The position numbers were made by a program, and so were the translations under genes. Shown here piece after piece: positions 1 to 8,423 of a DNA stretch of 32,154 nt. How positions within the stretch are numbered: position 1 is the first letter of the stretch; each line of letters begins with the position of its first letter. The notes beneath the pieces are model-generated. The model saw only the letters and a program-made list of their open reading frames with translations, had not been told where the DNA came from and made no database searches. Origin of the DNA: Nitrospirae bacterium CG02_land_8_20_14_3_00_41_53 (GTDB lineage: Bacteria; Nitrospirota; Thermodesulfovibrionia; Thermodesulfovibrionales; SM23-35); NCBI GenBank assembly GCA_002780895.1, contig PEUB01000155.1, forward strand, positions 1 through 32,154. The letters are read 5' to 3'.

Positions 1-457
1 CGAGTTCTTGCATAGCAAAGCCTATCGAGTAAATGACATGCGTTGTTCCTGAAACCCAAATAGTTCCGTTTGGTTTTAAAGCCCTCTGGCAAGCCTTAAG
101 CCAATTAAGATTAAATTTATGATTTTCCTCTACCCCTTTGGATTTGTCCCATTTGCCTTTATTTACAGAAACCATTTTGCCTGCATGGCAGGTAATGCCT
201 CCATTTGAGAGAAAATAAGGAGGGTCTGCAAAAATCATGTCAACGCTGTTTTCTCTTGCCTGATTCAATATCTCGATGCAATCGCCTTTGAGAAGTCTTA
301 TTGAATGCACTCTATTGTCATAGTAAATTGTGAAAGGTTTTTTCTTGTTGTTATTACTGTAGGAGGCTGTTTCCTCAGAAACATAAAATTCGAGAGAATT
401 GCTTAATGAGCTATAATTTATTGATTTACTATTAAGTGTATTTGGCTTTCTTGACAT
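1..457 (-). CDS. DNA adenine methyltransferase, beta class (partial, runs off left edge)
   Basis: Reading the minus strand from an ATG at 457 gives about 152 codons without a stop to the window edge. The key motif is DPPYFLSNGG at residues 78-87: DPPY is catalytic motif IV of amino-methyltransferases, followed by ITCHAGKMVSVNKGKWDK and WLKACQRALKPNGTIWVSGT. Motif IV lying near the N-terminus, before the SAM-binding motif I (expected off the edge), is the beta-class order seen in HinfI/DpnA/MboII-type enzymes, which methylate adenine in a short site. Residues 1-45 are a low-complexity Ser/Asn-rich leader, so a later start is possible. No restriction enzyme is visible; it could lie to the left, or the enzyme could be an orphan. 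Family call is firm, specificity unknown. Confidence 0.85.
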   Translation of the reverse strand, partial: MSRKPNTLNSKSINYSSLSNSLEFYVSEETASYSNNNKKKPFTIYYDNRVHSIRLLKGDCIEILNQARENSVDMIFADPPYFLSNGGITCHAGKMVSVNKGKWDKSKGVEENHKFNLNWLKACQRALKPNGTIWVSGTTHVIYSIGFAMQEL

Positions 458-550
458 AGATTACTTTAGCATATTTATTGACAGAATTTAAAATGGGGCG
501 GTCCATAAATTCGATGCAGTTAGCTTGGTACAGCCATACCCCATACTTGT

Positions 551-613
551 CCTTGACGGGGGGTTTTCCCTATCCCCTCCCACTTGACGGGGGAGGGTTA
601 GGGTGGGGGTGTT
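551..613. repeat. G/C-rich dispersed palindromic repeat, copy A
   Basis: A C-tract/G-tract element between the methyltransferase and the M28 peptidase. It contains CCCTATCCCCTCCC followed closely by GGGAGGGTTAGGG, an imperfect hairpin, flanked by two short TTGACGGG motifs. It resembles in composition and layout the copy inside alr at 11010-11059. A 66-codon open frame crossing it has no protein-like features. The rest of the gap 458-659 shows nothing else I can support. Confidence 0.6.
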
Positions 614-659
614 TGATAATAAATTCAACAAGTTCCATGATTATATTATTAAGAATCGC

Positions 660-1580
660 TCAATTTAGGTATAAGTAATTTTGATTACTAAGTTTTAGTA
701 TAACACTAACTACAGCCTTAGTGACATTAACGATAAAACTGAAATCGAGTGTTTCATGTTTATCTTGGTGAGTGTGGTAATGAGGATTTCTGAACATGGC
801 TGTATCAGTCAACATAAGTGCTGGGTAACCATAATCCCAGAATGAGGCATGGTCGCTAAACCGTGTTTCAGGGATAATGCGACCTGATAAGGGCACTTTA
901 TAGGAAACGAAAATGAGTTCAGGGACATATTCGCTGGCTATACTGTGGAAGGCGTTCATGATGGCCTTAGACCCTCGGTTTGCAATAACGCCAAGGAAAT
1001 CGCCTCTTTTTGGTACAGGCATTCTCACAAAAAACGGAACAGTCTGACTCCCTTCTGCCCTGTCTGTATATCCAACTGACTCAAGAATGAATACAGCTTC
1101 ATATCTTTTCTTTTGTCTCTTTGCATCTTGGGCAAAATGGTTGCTGCCAATTAAAAAATTTAGAGTCTGAGGTTGCGGCTCTTCGAGGGTAAAGGCAACA
1201 AATTGTACAGTTCTTTCCAGTTTCTGCTTGCTCAATATATTTGCTGCTTCAAGTAATACTGCTACTCCGCTTGCATTATCATCAGCACCAGGGCTTCCCC
1301 ATGCAGCATCATAGTGGGCACCTAAAAGGATCCATTCCTTCTCTTCATCAATGCCTTCCATTGTAGCTATGATGTTCCTGTAAGTTCTTCCATAGAAGGG
1401 CACTTCCTGACTTTCCACCTTAAGGTTAAAGGAGCGTAATGTCTCTTCAATAAATTTAGCCTTTTCCTCAAGGGTATCGTAATTCTCCCATGCATGGCGC
1501 AATCCTTCTATTGCATAGACATATCTTTTAAGCCTTTCTATGTTTACCTCTGAAGCTATACTATGGATATGAGATGACAT
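660..1580 (-). CDS. M28 family zinc aminopeptidase-like protein
   Basis: A metallopeptidase of the M28 (aminopeptidase Y/S) fold that would remove N-terminal residues from peptides using two zinc ions. Recognisable ligand motifs run in the expected order: GAHYDA (His/Asp), GADDNASGVAVLLEAA (bridging Asp), FTLEEPQ (catalytic Glu-Glu), and a distal RFSDHASFWDYGYPALMLTDTA plus HYHTHQD region carrying the last ligands. I place the start at the ATG at 1580 (MSSHIHS) because AAGG lies 8 nt upstream; a TTG at 1604 would add eight residues. No signal peptide or membrane segment is visible, so it is probably cytoplasmic. The final residues (SNQNYLYLN) read into AT-rich sequence. Substrate unknown. Confidence 0.82.
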   Translation of the reverse strand: MSSHIHSIASEVNIERLKRYVYAIEGLRHAWENYDTLEEKAKFIEETLRSFNLKVESQEVPFYGRTYRNIIATMEGIDEEKEWILLGAHYDAAWGSPGADDNASGVAVLLEAANILSKQKLERTVQFVAFTLEEPQPQTLNFLIGSNHFAQDAKRQKKRYEAVFILESVGYTDRAEGSQTVPFFVRMPVPKRGDFLGVIANRGSKAIMNAFHSIASEYVPELIFVSYKVPLSGRIIPETRFSDHASFWDYGYPALMLTDTAMFRNPHYHTHQDKHETLDFSFIVNVTKAVVSVILKLSNQNYLYLN

Positions 1581-1657
1581 TGCTGGATTCCTTATCTTTT
1601 GCAAATAAATTATTGTTTAAAAAGACACTCAACAAAGGAGTAAATGTTTTCCATTAC

Positions 1658-1891
1658 TTACATATAAAACCATTCCATCGTCTTCTCTATATAATATATT
1701 CTATGCGTATATCCATCACTCCCTTTAACTTTGAAGAACCTTTTCCTTTCCCTGTTCACGAAACCTTCTTCAATCCACATATCCAGAATTTCTACAACCT
1801 CGATTTTTTCATTATGGAGAGTAAATGCCCTCGGGCTCTCCTCACCTCGATAATTCGAACAGGCAATTACCTCAATCCTTTCATCAGGCAT
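1658..1891 (-). CDS. small conserved hypothetical protein (77 aa)
   Basis: I do not recognise a named family. The 77-residue product is charged and soluble, with a compact alternating pattern (IEVIACSNYRGEESPRAF, KIEVVEILDMWIEEGFVNRERKRFFKVKGSDG, HRIYYIEKTMEWFYM) that looks like a small alpha/beta protein rather than a chance frame; the FFKVKGSDGYTHRIYY stretch suggests a beta hairpin. The opposite-strand frame of similar length has no protein-like character. No strong ribosome site precedes the ATG. It lies upstream of the M28 peptidase on the same strand with a gap of about 80 bp, so it may be co-transcribed with it. Function unknown. Confidence 0.6.
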   Translation of the reverse strand: MPDERIEVIACSNYRGEESPRAFTLHNEKIEVVEILDMWIEEGFVNRERKRFFKVKGSDGYTHRIYYIEKTMEWFYM

Positions 1892-1935
1892 ACTAAAGTA
1901 TAACAGAATATGCCACTCCTCTAAAAAATTCTGAT

Positions 1936-2102
1936 TTACCTGACATCGGCACCCTCAAGCTTACTGAGTCTTTTTGAAAGCGAACGTACTTCTTTATTTA
2001 ATTTTCAATATCGTCTTTAGTTGGTAAATTCATTTTCTTGAGGGTCTTAGTTACAAGTTCAGAAATATTTTTGCTTAATTGCTCAGAGGTTTTCCAGCCT
2101 CC
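1936..2102 (-). pseudogene. phasin-like gene remnant (frameshifted, N-terminally truncated)
   Basis: Directly after alaS the minus strand reads WKTSEQLSKNISELVTKTLKKMNLPTKDDIEN, then TAA; dropping one base at about 2000 restores LNKEVRSLSKRLSKLEGADVR and a stop at 1936-1938. The joined peptide has the PTKDDIxxLNxxVxxLxxRLxxLE signature of phasin-type polyhydroxyalkanoate-granule proteins, which end in a short coiled coil. The frame is closed by TGA just upstream at 2103-2105, so the N-terminal half is missing. Either the gene has decayed or there is an assembly indel plus a larger deletion. Seen: two adjacent frames with one continuous heptad-like pattern. Inferred: phasin ancestry. Confidence 0.45.
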
Positions 2103-2116
2103 TCACTTATGACTCA

Positions 2117-4729
2117 TTAGTGTCTTTTAATTATATCGTATAACGCTTCAAGGGCATTATCCAGTTTTTCAATATCTTTTGTGCCACCTTGTGCCATCTC
2201 AGGTTTGCCGCCACCTTTTCCACCTGCGATTATGGAAATACTCTTTACTATCTCCCCTGCATTATATCTATCCTTCAGATCCTTTGTTACCATACAGACT
2301 ATTGCAGCCTGACTATCTATTACTGAGGAGACAACAATAATACCTGACTTAAGACGCTCTTTTATATTATCGGCTAAAAGGCGAAGTTCAGTTGGATTAA
2401 GACCATCCTGCCTTATTTTCACAACCTTTACCCCATCAAATTCATGTGCCTCTTTTAATGCCTTTGATATTGTATCTTTGGTGGAGCCAGTTTTGAGTTT
2501 CTGAATTTCCTTTTCCATTGACTTCATATCATTGAGGAGCTTTTCTACTTTCTCAAGTGGTCTTTCTGATTTCAATAATCCCTTTATTGAATCAAGCTCG
2601 GTTTCTTTATGCTTGAGATAATCAAAGGCAGATTTTCCTGTCATAGCTTCAATTCTTCTGATACCAGAGGCAACGCTGCCTTCTGATAGAATTACACAGG
2701 GACCTATCTCACCTGTTGCCTTGCAGTGTGTGCCACCGCAGAGTTCTTTACTGAAATCGTCAACTGAGACAACCCTCACAGTTTCACCATATTTCTCACC
2801 AAAAAGTGCAACGGCGCCCGTTTTGGTTGCCTCATCAATTTTCATAATGTCTGTTTCGACAGGAAGATCCTCAAGTATTTTTTCGTTTATTAGATCTTCA
2901 GTCCTCTTTATCTCATCATACTGCATTGCATCGAAATGGGTAAAATCAAACCTTAGTCTCTCAGGAGATACAACAGATCCAGACTGTTTAACATGATCAC
3001 CAAGAACTATTCTTAATGCCTTGTGAAGAAGATGAGTAGCTGTATGATTTCTCATAATAGCTCTTCTCCTGTCTGTATCAACCAAACAGGTAACCTTATC
3101 GCCTTTAGTAATCTTTCCTTTCTCTATTTTTACATAGTGAAAATAAAGATGAGGATATGGTTTTTTAGTATCAAGGACTTTTATATAGGAGCCTTCTGAT
3201 TCTATTGTTCCAGTATCACCAACCTGACCCCCAGATTCACCGTAAAAAGGTGTCCTATCGAGGATTACCTCGCCTTCATCACCTTCTGTCAATTCATTCA
3301 CTAAACCATCATTCTTAAAAATATCAACAATTACAGCTTCTGCTTTTAAACTATAATATCCTACAAACTCTGATTGTGCGTGTTCACGCATTTTTACTTT
3401 TATTGACGGAAGGGTGATATCTATCCGTCCTTCTTTTGACCTTTTTTTCTGTAACTCCATCTCTCTTTGGAACCCTTCTTCATCAAACTTTAAGCCTGCA
3501 TCTATTACCATCTCTCTTATCGAGTCAGGATGAACGCCACGAGAATCATAAAGCCTGAAAGCTACTTCTCCAGGAAAAACATTTTCACCTTTTTTCTTCA
3601 ATTTTGAGATTTTCTCAGCAGTAAGACCCTGTTCATCAATTTTCATATACTGTTCTTCTTCTATCTTGAGAAGTTTTTCGGTCCTTTTCCTTTCATCTGC
3701 AATTTCTGGATAGATATCACCCATTACATTAATAACAGAATCAATCAATTTGTGAAGACATGGTCCGTGCATGGTAAGAAGCCTTGCATGTCTTGATGCC
3801 CTTCGGATTAATCTCCTCAATACATAACCTCTCCCTTCGTTTGAAGGTACAAGGCCTTCTGAAAGAAGAAAAATAGTTGCGCGTATATGATCAGCAATAA
3901 CCCTGATAGATACATCTGTCTCGCGTAATAAACCGTACTTTACATTTGAGAGAGCAGAAATATCTTTAATAATTGGTTCAAACAGGTCTGAGTTAAAATT
4001 GCTTGTCTTGCCCTGAAGAACTGCGCTGATTCGCTCAAGACCCATTCCTGTATCTATACTTGGTTTTGGCAAAGGTGTAAGTTCTCCATTTTTATCTCTG
4101 TTAAATTGCATAAATACAAGGTTCCAGAGTTCAAGAAACCTGTCGCAATCGCATCCAACAGCACATTCAGGCCTGCCGCATCCTATGTCTCTTCCCTGGT
4201 CTATTATTATCTCAGAACATGGCCCACATGGGCCTGTATCGCCCATCTGCCAAAAGTTATCTTTTGCGCCAAGCCTTGCTATTCTTTCATCAGGAAGTCC
4301 TATCAGCTCAGACCAGAGTTTTGCAGCCTCATCATCTTTCTCATATATAGAGATATAGAGCTTTTCCTCCGGCAATTTAAACCATTCAGTTAAAAGCTCC
4401 CAGCTAAAAAGGATCGCATCTTTCTTAAAATAATCACCAAAGGAGAAATTGCCGAGCATCTCAAAGAAAGTATGATGTCTTGTGGTATGTCCAACGTTCT
4501 CAAGGTCACTATGTTTCCCTCCAGCCCTCATACACTTCTGGCATGATACAGCACGCTTATAAGGACTTTTTTCTTCTCCGAGAAAAATTGTTTTAAATCG
4601 AACCATCCCGGCATTAACGAAAAGCAAGGTAGGGTCATTCCATGGAATAAGGGGTGAACTCGGGAATATCTTGTGACCTTTGGATTTAAAGTACTCTAAA
4701 AATGCAGTTCTAATCTCCAGGCTCTTCAT
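2117..4729 (-). CDS. alaS: alanine--tRNA ligase
   Basis: Charges tRNA-Ala with alanine and edits mischarged Ser/Gly in the cytoplasm. At 870 residues it is full length. The N-terminal class II catalytic core includes the motif around ENVGHTTRHHTFFEMLGNFSFGDYFK, followed by the tRNA-recognition region. The editing domain carries NHTATHLLHKAL (HxxxH) and CGGTHC, the zinc/editing site. A central coiled coil (KGLLKSERPLEKVEKLLNDMKSMEKEIQKL) leads to the C-Ala domain with GGKGGGKPEMAQGG near the end. The ATG at 4729 is immediately preceded by AAAGGG. It is the last gene of the recA-pilT-recX-lipoprotein-alaS run; recA-recX-alaS adjacency is common in Gram-negative bacteria. Confidence 0.98.
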   Translation of the reverse strand: MKSLEIRTAFLEYFKSKGHKIFPSSPLIPWNDPTLLFVNAGMVRFKTIFLGEEKSPYKRAVSCQKCMRAGGKHSDLENVGHTTRHHTFFEMLGNFSFGDYFKKDAILFSWELLTEWFKLPEEKLYISIYEKDDEAAKLWSELIGLPDERIARLGAKDNFWQMGDTGPCGPCSEIIIDQGRDIGCGRPECAVGCDCDRFLELWNLVFMQFNRDKNGELTPLPKPSIDTGMGLERISAVLQGKTSNFNSDLFEPIIKDISALSNVKYGLLRETDVSIRVIADHIRATIFLLSEGLVPSNEGRGYVLRRLIRRASRHARLLTMHGPCLHKLIDSVINVMGDIYPEIADERKRTEKLLKIEEEQYMKIDEQGLTAEKISKLKKKGENVFPGEVAFRLYDSRGVHPDSIREMVIDAGLKFDEEGFQREMELQKKRSKEGRIDITLPSIKVKMREHAQSEFVGYYSLKAEAVIVDIFKNDGLVNELTEGDEGEVILDRTPFYGESGGQVGDTGTIESEGSYIKVLDTKKPYPHLYFHYVKIEKGKITKGDKVTCLVDTDRRRAIMRNHTATHLLHKALRIVLGDHVKQSGSVVSPERLRFDFTHFDAMQYDEIKRTEDLINEKILEDLPVETDIMKIDEATKTGAVALFGEKYGETVRVVSVDDFSKELCGGTHCKATGEIGPCVILSEGSVASGIRRIEAMTGKSAFDYLKHKETELDSIKGLLKSERPLEKVEKLLNDMKSMEKEIQKLKTGSTKDTISKALKEAHEFDGVKVVKIRQDGLNPTELRLLADNIKERLKSGIIVVSSVIDSQAAIVCMVTKDLKDRYNAGEIVKSISIIAGGKGGGKPEMAQGGTKDIEKLDNALEALYDIIKRH

Positions 4730-4764
4730 CCCTTTCCCTTACGGGTCTTAGACATGGTTATTCA

Positions 4765-5088
4765 CTAATATTTAATATATATCAATTTACCGTCAAAGAA
4801 TAAGAGAAGCCTTGATCCTACCACTCCCATTGTGCCTGTTGTAGAATAAATCCATTCTTCCCTTGCCTTTCCATCAAACGATTCAAGGATTTTTATAGAA
4901 TCAGGAGAACCCCATGTATACCTTACCTGCTCCTGCGTCATACCGAGGTTAACCGCGCCCTTTCTTATATTCTCCTGGATATTGGGAGGAAAACTCTTTA
5001 TCTCCTCTTCCGAGTATCGTATTGACTTTGTACAGCCTGCCTGTAAAAGAAATAATAAGGCTACGATTAATAAAACAGCATTTTTCAT
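4765..5088 (-). CDS. BamE/SmpA-like outer-membrane lipoprotein
   Basis: A 107-residue predicted lipoprotein. Residues 1-18 are a basic-hydrophobic signal sequence ending QAGC, so Cys19 would be lipidated; Gln rather than Leu at -3 is a mild departure from the usual lipobox. The mature part contains GMTQEQVRYTWGSPDSIKI and EEWIYS...LLFFDGKLIYIKY, the helix-then-beta pattern of the SmpA/OmlA (BamE) fold, which in BamE supports outer-membrane protein assembly. It is too short and diverged to equate with BamE itself. The start is supported by GAGGAG, supplied by the last recX codons. It sits between recX and alaS with a 2-bp gap to recX. Confidence 0.72.
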   Translation of the reverse strand: MKNAVLLIVALLFLLQAGCTKSIRYSEEEIKSFPPNIQENIRKGAVNLGMTQEQVRYTWGSPDSIKILESFDGKAREEWIYSTTGTMGVVGSRLLLFFDGKLIYIKY

Positions 5089-5090
5089 TT

Positions 5091-5561
5091 CTAATCCTCC
5101 TCCTTAAAGGTTTTATCTTTCAATACCGTCATTATTGTTTCGATAGAATAGCCTCTTCTAAGGAGAAGATTATGTAATCTTCTCCTTGCGGTCTCTGGAG
5201 AATAATCCCTGTAAGACTTAAACTTTTTATCCACAAGTTTTCCGGCATTCTCAATATCCTCGTTTTCATCCTGGCTGAATACCATGTCAACAATCTCACG
5301 AGGTATACCTCTGTTGAGCATAAATCTCCTCGCTCCATATTGACTGAGCAATTTTGTTTTAAGTGCCTCTCTTTTCAGGGTTTCAGCTAATGCCCTATCG
5401 TCGATGAGCCCTATATGTTTAAGATAGTTTATTGTAGAAGAAGCCACAGGTTTAGTGAAACCTTTTTTTTTGAGTCTTTCTTTTAGTTCCTCTTCGCTTC
5501 TTCCTCTGTAGCTCAGGAGCTTCAAGGCATATTGTCTTGCCTTATCGTGCAAACCTATCAA
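5091..5561 (-). CDS. recX: regulatory protein RecX
   Basis: RecX binds RecA filaments and inhibits recombinase activity. The 156-residue product shows the family's repeated three-helix modules: ARQYALKLLSYRGRSEEELKERLKKKGF, then YLKHIGLIDDRALAETLKREALKTKLLSQYGARRFMLNRGI, then a C-terminal module ending RRRLHNLLLRRGYSIETIMTVLKD. Start is TTG at 5561, overlapping the 3' end of pilT by 20 nt; no better ATG follows before the first conserved module, so translational coupling to pilT is likely. The intervening pilT gene separates it from recA, but all three are on one strand and closely packed. Confidence 0.92.
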   Translation of the reverse strand: MIGLHDKARQYALKLLSYRGRSEEELKERLKKKGFTKPVASSTINYLKHIGLIDDRALAETLKREALKTKLLSQYGARRFMLNRGIPREIVDMVFSQDENEDIENAGKLVDKKFKSYRDYSPETARRRLHNLLLRRGYSIETIMTVLKDKTFKEED

Positions 5562-6681
5562 TTTTCATCTTGTCCTTCTCAGCAGGTTCTTCAAATGTAA
5601 GGTCGCTTGTGGACTGGATGCCTTTTACCTTGAGTGCAAAATCATCAGGATTAGTGGCCCCTCTTATCGCCTCTTCATAAGTTATGAGCCCTGACTTAAA
5701 AAGGCTGAAGAGAGAATGATCAAAGGTCTGCATGCCGTAATACATTATACCTTGTGCAAGTACATCAGGGATCAATCTGGTTTTATCCGGATCGAGGATA
5801 CAGTCTTTTATTGTTGTCGTTGCTACAAGAACCTCAACTGCTGGAACTCTTCCTTTGCCGTCTGCCCTCGGCATAAGCCGCATAGATATAATACCTTTTA
5901 GAACCGATGCAAGTTGCATACGCACCTGTTTGTGTTGATAAGGAGGGAATACAGAAATAATTCTATTGATCGTCTCGGTAGCATCTATTGTATGGAGGGT
6001 ACTTAAAACAAGATGACCTGTCTCAGCAGCAACAAGCGCAGTCTGGATAGTCTCGAAATCACGCATCTCCCCAACAAGTATTACATCAGGGTCCTGTCTG
6101 AGGGCCTGCCTCAATGCCTTACTGAATGACTCTGTATCGCTTCCTATCTCCCTCTGGTTGACTATGCTTTTTTTATCCATGTGAAGATATTCTATAGGGT
6201 CTTCGATAGTTATAATGTGTTCTGTCCTCATAGTATTTATCAAGTCTATCATTGCAGCAAGGGTAGTTGATTTTCCACTACTGGACGTTCCAGTAACAAG
6301 AATTAAACCTCTTCGTTCCATACAAATCTTTTTAATAATCTCAGGGAGGAACAATTCCTCAATTGAAGGTATCCTCATCGGGATAACCCTGAAGACAACC
6401 CCTATTGTTCCTCTCTGTATGAAAATATTGCATCTAAACCTTCCAAGTCCGGGAACACTGTAGGCAAGGTCAATATCATTTTTTTTCTTGAATATCTCAC
6501 TCTGTCCCGGTGTCATGACAGAGAAGGCTATCTTCATCGTATCTTCCTGGCTTAATCTCTTCTCTGATGTAAGGGGGGTAAGCTCTCCGTAGATCCTGAG
6601 TATCGGCGGTGAACCAACCTTTATATGAAGGTCTGAGGCACTTAATGAATGTGCCTTTTCCAAAAGCTCATTGATATCCAT
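5542..6681 (-). CDS. pilT: type IV pilus retraction ATPase, PilT/PilU family
   Basis: A hexameric cytoplasmic ATPase that depolymerises type IV pili for twitching motility and DNA uptake. The 379-residue sequence has the N-terminal PAS-like domain (residues 1-100: ASDLHIKVGSPPILRI), Walker A GTSSSGKST (131-139), the Asp box IEDPIEYLH (159-167), Walker B-type DPDVILVGEMRD (197-208) and the His box GHLVLSTLHT. The C-terminal region (GMQTFDHSLFSLFKSGLITYEEAIRGATNPDDF) has the retraction-ATPase pattern; the AIRNLIREGK motif of classical PilT is not obvious (TTIKDCILDPDKTRLI), so PilU is a possible alternative. The ribosome site GAGGAGG is made of the last recA codons. Other pilus genes are not in this window. 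Confidence 0.92.
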   Translation of the reverse strand: MDINELLEKAHSLSASDLHIKVGSPPILRIYGELTPLTSEKRLSQEDTMKIAFSVMTPGQSEIFKKKNDIDLAYSVPGLGRFRCNIFIQRGTIGVVFRVIPMRIPSIEELFLPEIIKKICMERRGLILVTGTSSSGKSTTLAAMIDLINTMRTEHIITIEDPIEYLHMDKKSIVNQREIGSDTESFSKALRQALRQDPDVILVGEMRDFETIQTALVAAETGHLVLSTLHTIDATETINRIISVFPPYQHKQVRMQLASVLKGIISMRLMPRADGKGRVPAVEVLVATTTIKDCILDPDKTRLIPDVLAQGIMYYGMQTFDHSLFSLFKSGLITYEEAIRGATNPDDFALKVKGIQSTSDLTFEEPAEKDKMKIDRFAR

Positions 6682-6683
6682 GA

Positions 6684-7682
6684 TTACCTCCTCAGGTTGC
6701 AGGACTCAATAATTTTACTCTCAATCTCTTTTGAAACCTCTATGTTATTTTTCAAAAACTCTTTTGCATTTTCTCGGCCCTGACCTATTCTGTTGCCGCC
6801 ATAGCTGTACCATGCACCTGATTTTTCGATGATGCCCTTTTCAACACCAAGATCTACAATCTCTCCAACCCTTGAAATCCCTTCATTGAAATATATATCG
6901 AACTCGGCCTGTTTAAAAGGAGGAGCGATCTTATTTTTTACTACTTTAACCCTTACCCTTCCGCCTACGGTCTCCTGATTGTCCTTAATGTTTTCTATCC
7001 TTCTTATATCAAGTCTCATGGAAGAGTAAAATTTGAGCGCTGTTCCCCCTGTTGTTGTCTCACGGCTTCCAAACATAACGCCGATCTTCATCCGCATCTG
7101 GTTTATGAATACAACAGTTGTCAGAGATTTTGATATTGCAGCAGTCAGTTTTCTTAATGCCTGACTCATAAGCCTTGCCTGGAGTCCTGGGAGGGAATCA
7201 CCCATCTCCCCTTCTATTTCTGCCCTGGGTACAAGGGCAGCAACTGAATCTATTACGATAATATCCACAGCTCCGCTTCTTACGAGTGACTCTGTAATCT
7301 CAAGGGCCTGCTCTCCTGTATCAGGCTGTGAGACAAGAAGGTCTTCTATTTTAACACCGAGTTTTTTTGCATAATTGATATCGAGTGCATGCTCTGCATC
7401 AATGAAAGCAGCAATACCTCCGCCTATCTGTGCTTGTGCAATGGCGTTTAAAGCCAGGGTTGTTTTACCTGAGGATTCAGGACCGAATATCTCTATAACC
7501 CTGCCTCTCGGATATCCCCCAACCCCTGTTGCAATATCAAGGACTAGAGAGCCGGTAGGGATTACATGGATACCTTCGACAACACCTTCTGCTCCAAGAC
7601 ACATGATAGCGCCTTTACCAAAATTCTTTTCAATCTGTGTAATAGCCATCTCAAGTGCCTTAACCTTATCTTTATTAATCAT
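6684..7682 (-). CDS. recA: recombinase RecA
   Basis: Forms filaments on single-stranded DNA, drives strand exchange and triggers SOS repressor cleavage. Walker [10 protein letters not shown] is at residues 67-75; Walker B region [24 protein letters not shown], loop L1 ([18 protein letters not shown]), the [13 protein letters not shown] signature and loop L2 ([16 protein letters not shown]) all follow in order. At 332 residues it is shorter than E. coli RecA (353) because it ends in basic SCNLRR and lacks the acidic C-terminal tail that dampens activity in E. coli. ATG at 7682 has a strong GGAGGAAGG site. No clear LexA-type operator is visible in the upstream gap, which is largely filled by a repeat element. 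Confidence 0.98.
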   Translation of the reverse strand: MINKDKVKALEMAITQIEKNFGKGAIMCLGAEGVVEGIHVIPTGSLVLDIATGVGGYPRGRVIEIFGPESSGKTTLALNAIAQAQIGGGIAAFIDAEHALDINYAKKLGVKIEDLLVSQPDTGEQALEITESLVRSGAVDIIVIDSVAALVPRAEIEGEMGDSLPGLQARLMSQALRKLTAAISKSLTTVVFINQMRMKIGVMFGSRETTTGGTALKFYSSMRLDIRRIENIKDNQETVGGRVRVKVVKNKIAPPFKQAEFDIYFNEGISRVGEIVDLGVEKGIIEKSGAWYSYGGNRIGQGRENAKEFLKNNIEVSKEIESKIIESCNLRR

Positions 7683-7713
7683 CCTTCCTCCATATAGTAT
7701 TTTAATAATCTGC

Positions 7714-7793
7714 TCTGGATTCCCGTTTTCACGGGAATGACGGACACGAAGAAAATGAATAACAGGTCATTCCTGCGGAAGCAGGAATCCAGA
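7714..7793. repeat. 80-bp palindromic intergenic repeat (TCTGGATTCC...GGAATCCAGA)
   Basis: A compound element bounded by perfect 10-bp inverted ends, TCTGGATTCC (7714-7723) and GGAATCCAGA (7784-7793). Inside are two hairpins: ATTCCCG TTTTCA CGGGAAT (7719-7738) and ATTCCTGC GGAA GCAGGAAT (7769-7788). It occupies most of the gap between thpR and recA. When translated it gives the peptide SFLRKQESR, which I recognise as a frequent misannotation product of this repeat class in environmental genomes. A related sequence is present near 15828-15896. Confidence 0.8.
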
Positions 7794-7807
7794 CAAGTTT
7801 TAATCCT

Positions 7808-8389
7808 TTATGTGGTTTTCATCTTTTCCTGCCCAAAAGGTATCTCGTATAAGCAGCTATACTCGGCCCCTTTAGGTTTTAATTCGCTCTTCATCAGTTT
7901 TATACTTTCAACATTAATACTTCCAAAGTCTCTATCTTTAAAATTATCAAGTTCATTGATCAGATTTGTTACCCCTTTCTGAGAACGCACCCGTCCAAGT
8001 GTTAAATGGGGGTTAAATCCTCTATCTTCTTTTTGATAGCCTAACAATACCATAGAATCTTCAATGTCCTTTTTAAGTTTCTTAAGTATTTCTGAATCTT
8101 CCACTCCTACCCAGATTACCCTCGGGTATCTTCTATTTGGAAATACCCCTATATTACATATTTTAATATAAAACGGCTTGTAAGATAAAACAATGTTAAT
8201 AAGAGATTCTCTTAGTTCAGGTAATAAGCCTTCTGAAGTATTACCGAGAAACTTAAACGTAATATGAAGGTTTTCATATATTACCCACTTTACATCCACA
8301 TTGTATTTTTTAAATATTTCAATAAGCTCGCCGATGTCTCTTTTTATTGGCTCGGGTATCCCTATTGCTATAAAACACCTCAGGTGCAT
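7808..8389 (-). CDS. thpR: RNA 2',3'-cyclic phosphodiesterase (2'-5' RNA ligase family)
   Basis: A member of the 2H phosphoesterase superfamily, which opens 2',3'-cyclic phosphates on RNA and can reversibly form 2'-5' links. The two diagnostic HxT motifs are present, HITF at residues 42-45 and HLTL at 128-131, in an otherwise typical 193-residue protein starting LRCFIAIGIPEP and containing VGVFPNRRYPRVIWVGV-like sequence (residues 80-97). It follows pgpA by about 30 bp on the same strand and precedes recA. In many Gram-negative genomes pgpA, cinA, thpR and recA cluster; here cinA is absent from the cluster. Confidence 0.93.
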   Translation of the reverse strand: MHLRCFIAIGIPEPIKRDIGELIEIFKKYNVDVKWVIYENLHITFKFLGNTSEGLLPELRESLINIVLSYKPFYIKICNIGVFPNRRYPRVIWVGVEDSEILKKLKKDIEDSMVLLGYQKEDRGFNPHLTLGRVRSQKGVTNLINELDNFKDRDFGSINVESIKLMKSELKPKGAEYSCLYEIPFGQEKMKTT

Positions 8390-8423
8390 ATTCGGAATTC
8401 TGAAATCCTTGTTACGAGCTCTA

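Noticed and set aside
478-678. 66-codon open frame on the plus strand
   Set aside because: It is created by the G/C-rich repeat and has no protein-like composition or ribosome site.
1574-1903. 109-codon plus-strand frame opposite the small conserved protein
   Set aside because: Its sequence is Phe/His/Pro-rich without pattern, while the minus frame looks protein-like.
7683-7807. SOS operator upstream of recA
   Set aside because: No convincing LexA-type palindrome is visible; the symmetric sequences belong to the repeat element.
7737-7982. 81-codon open frame with SFLRKQESR
   Set aside because: The N-terminal part is the translated intergenic repeat and the rest is antisense to thpR.
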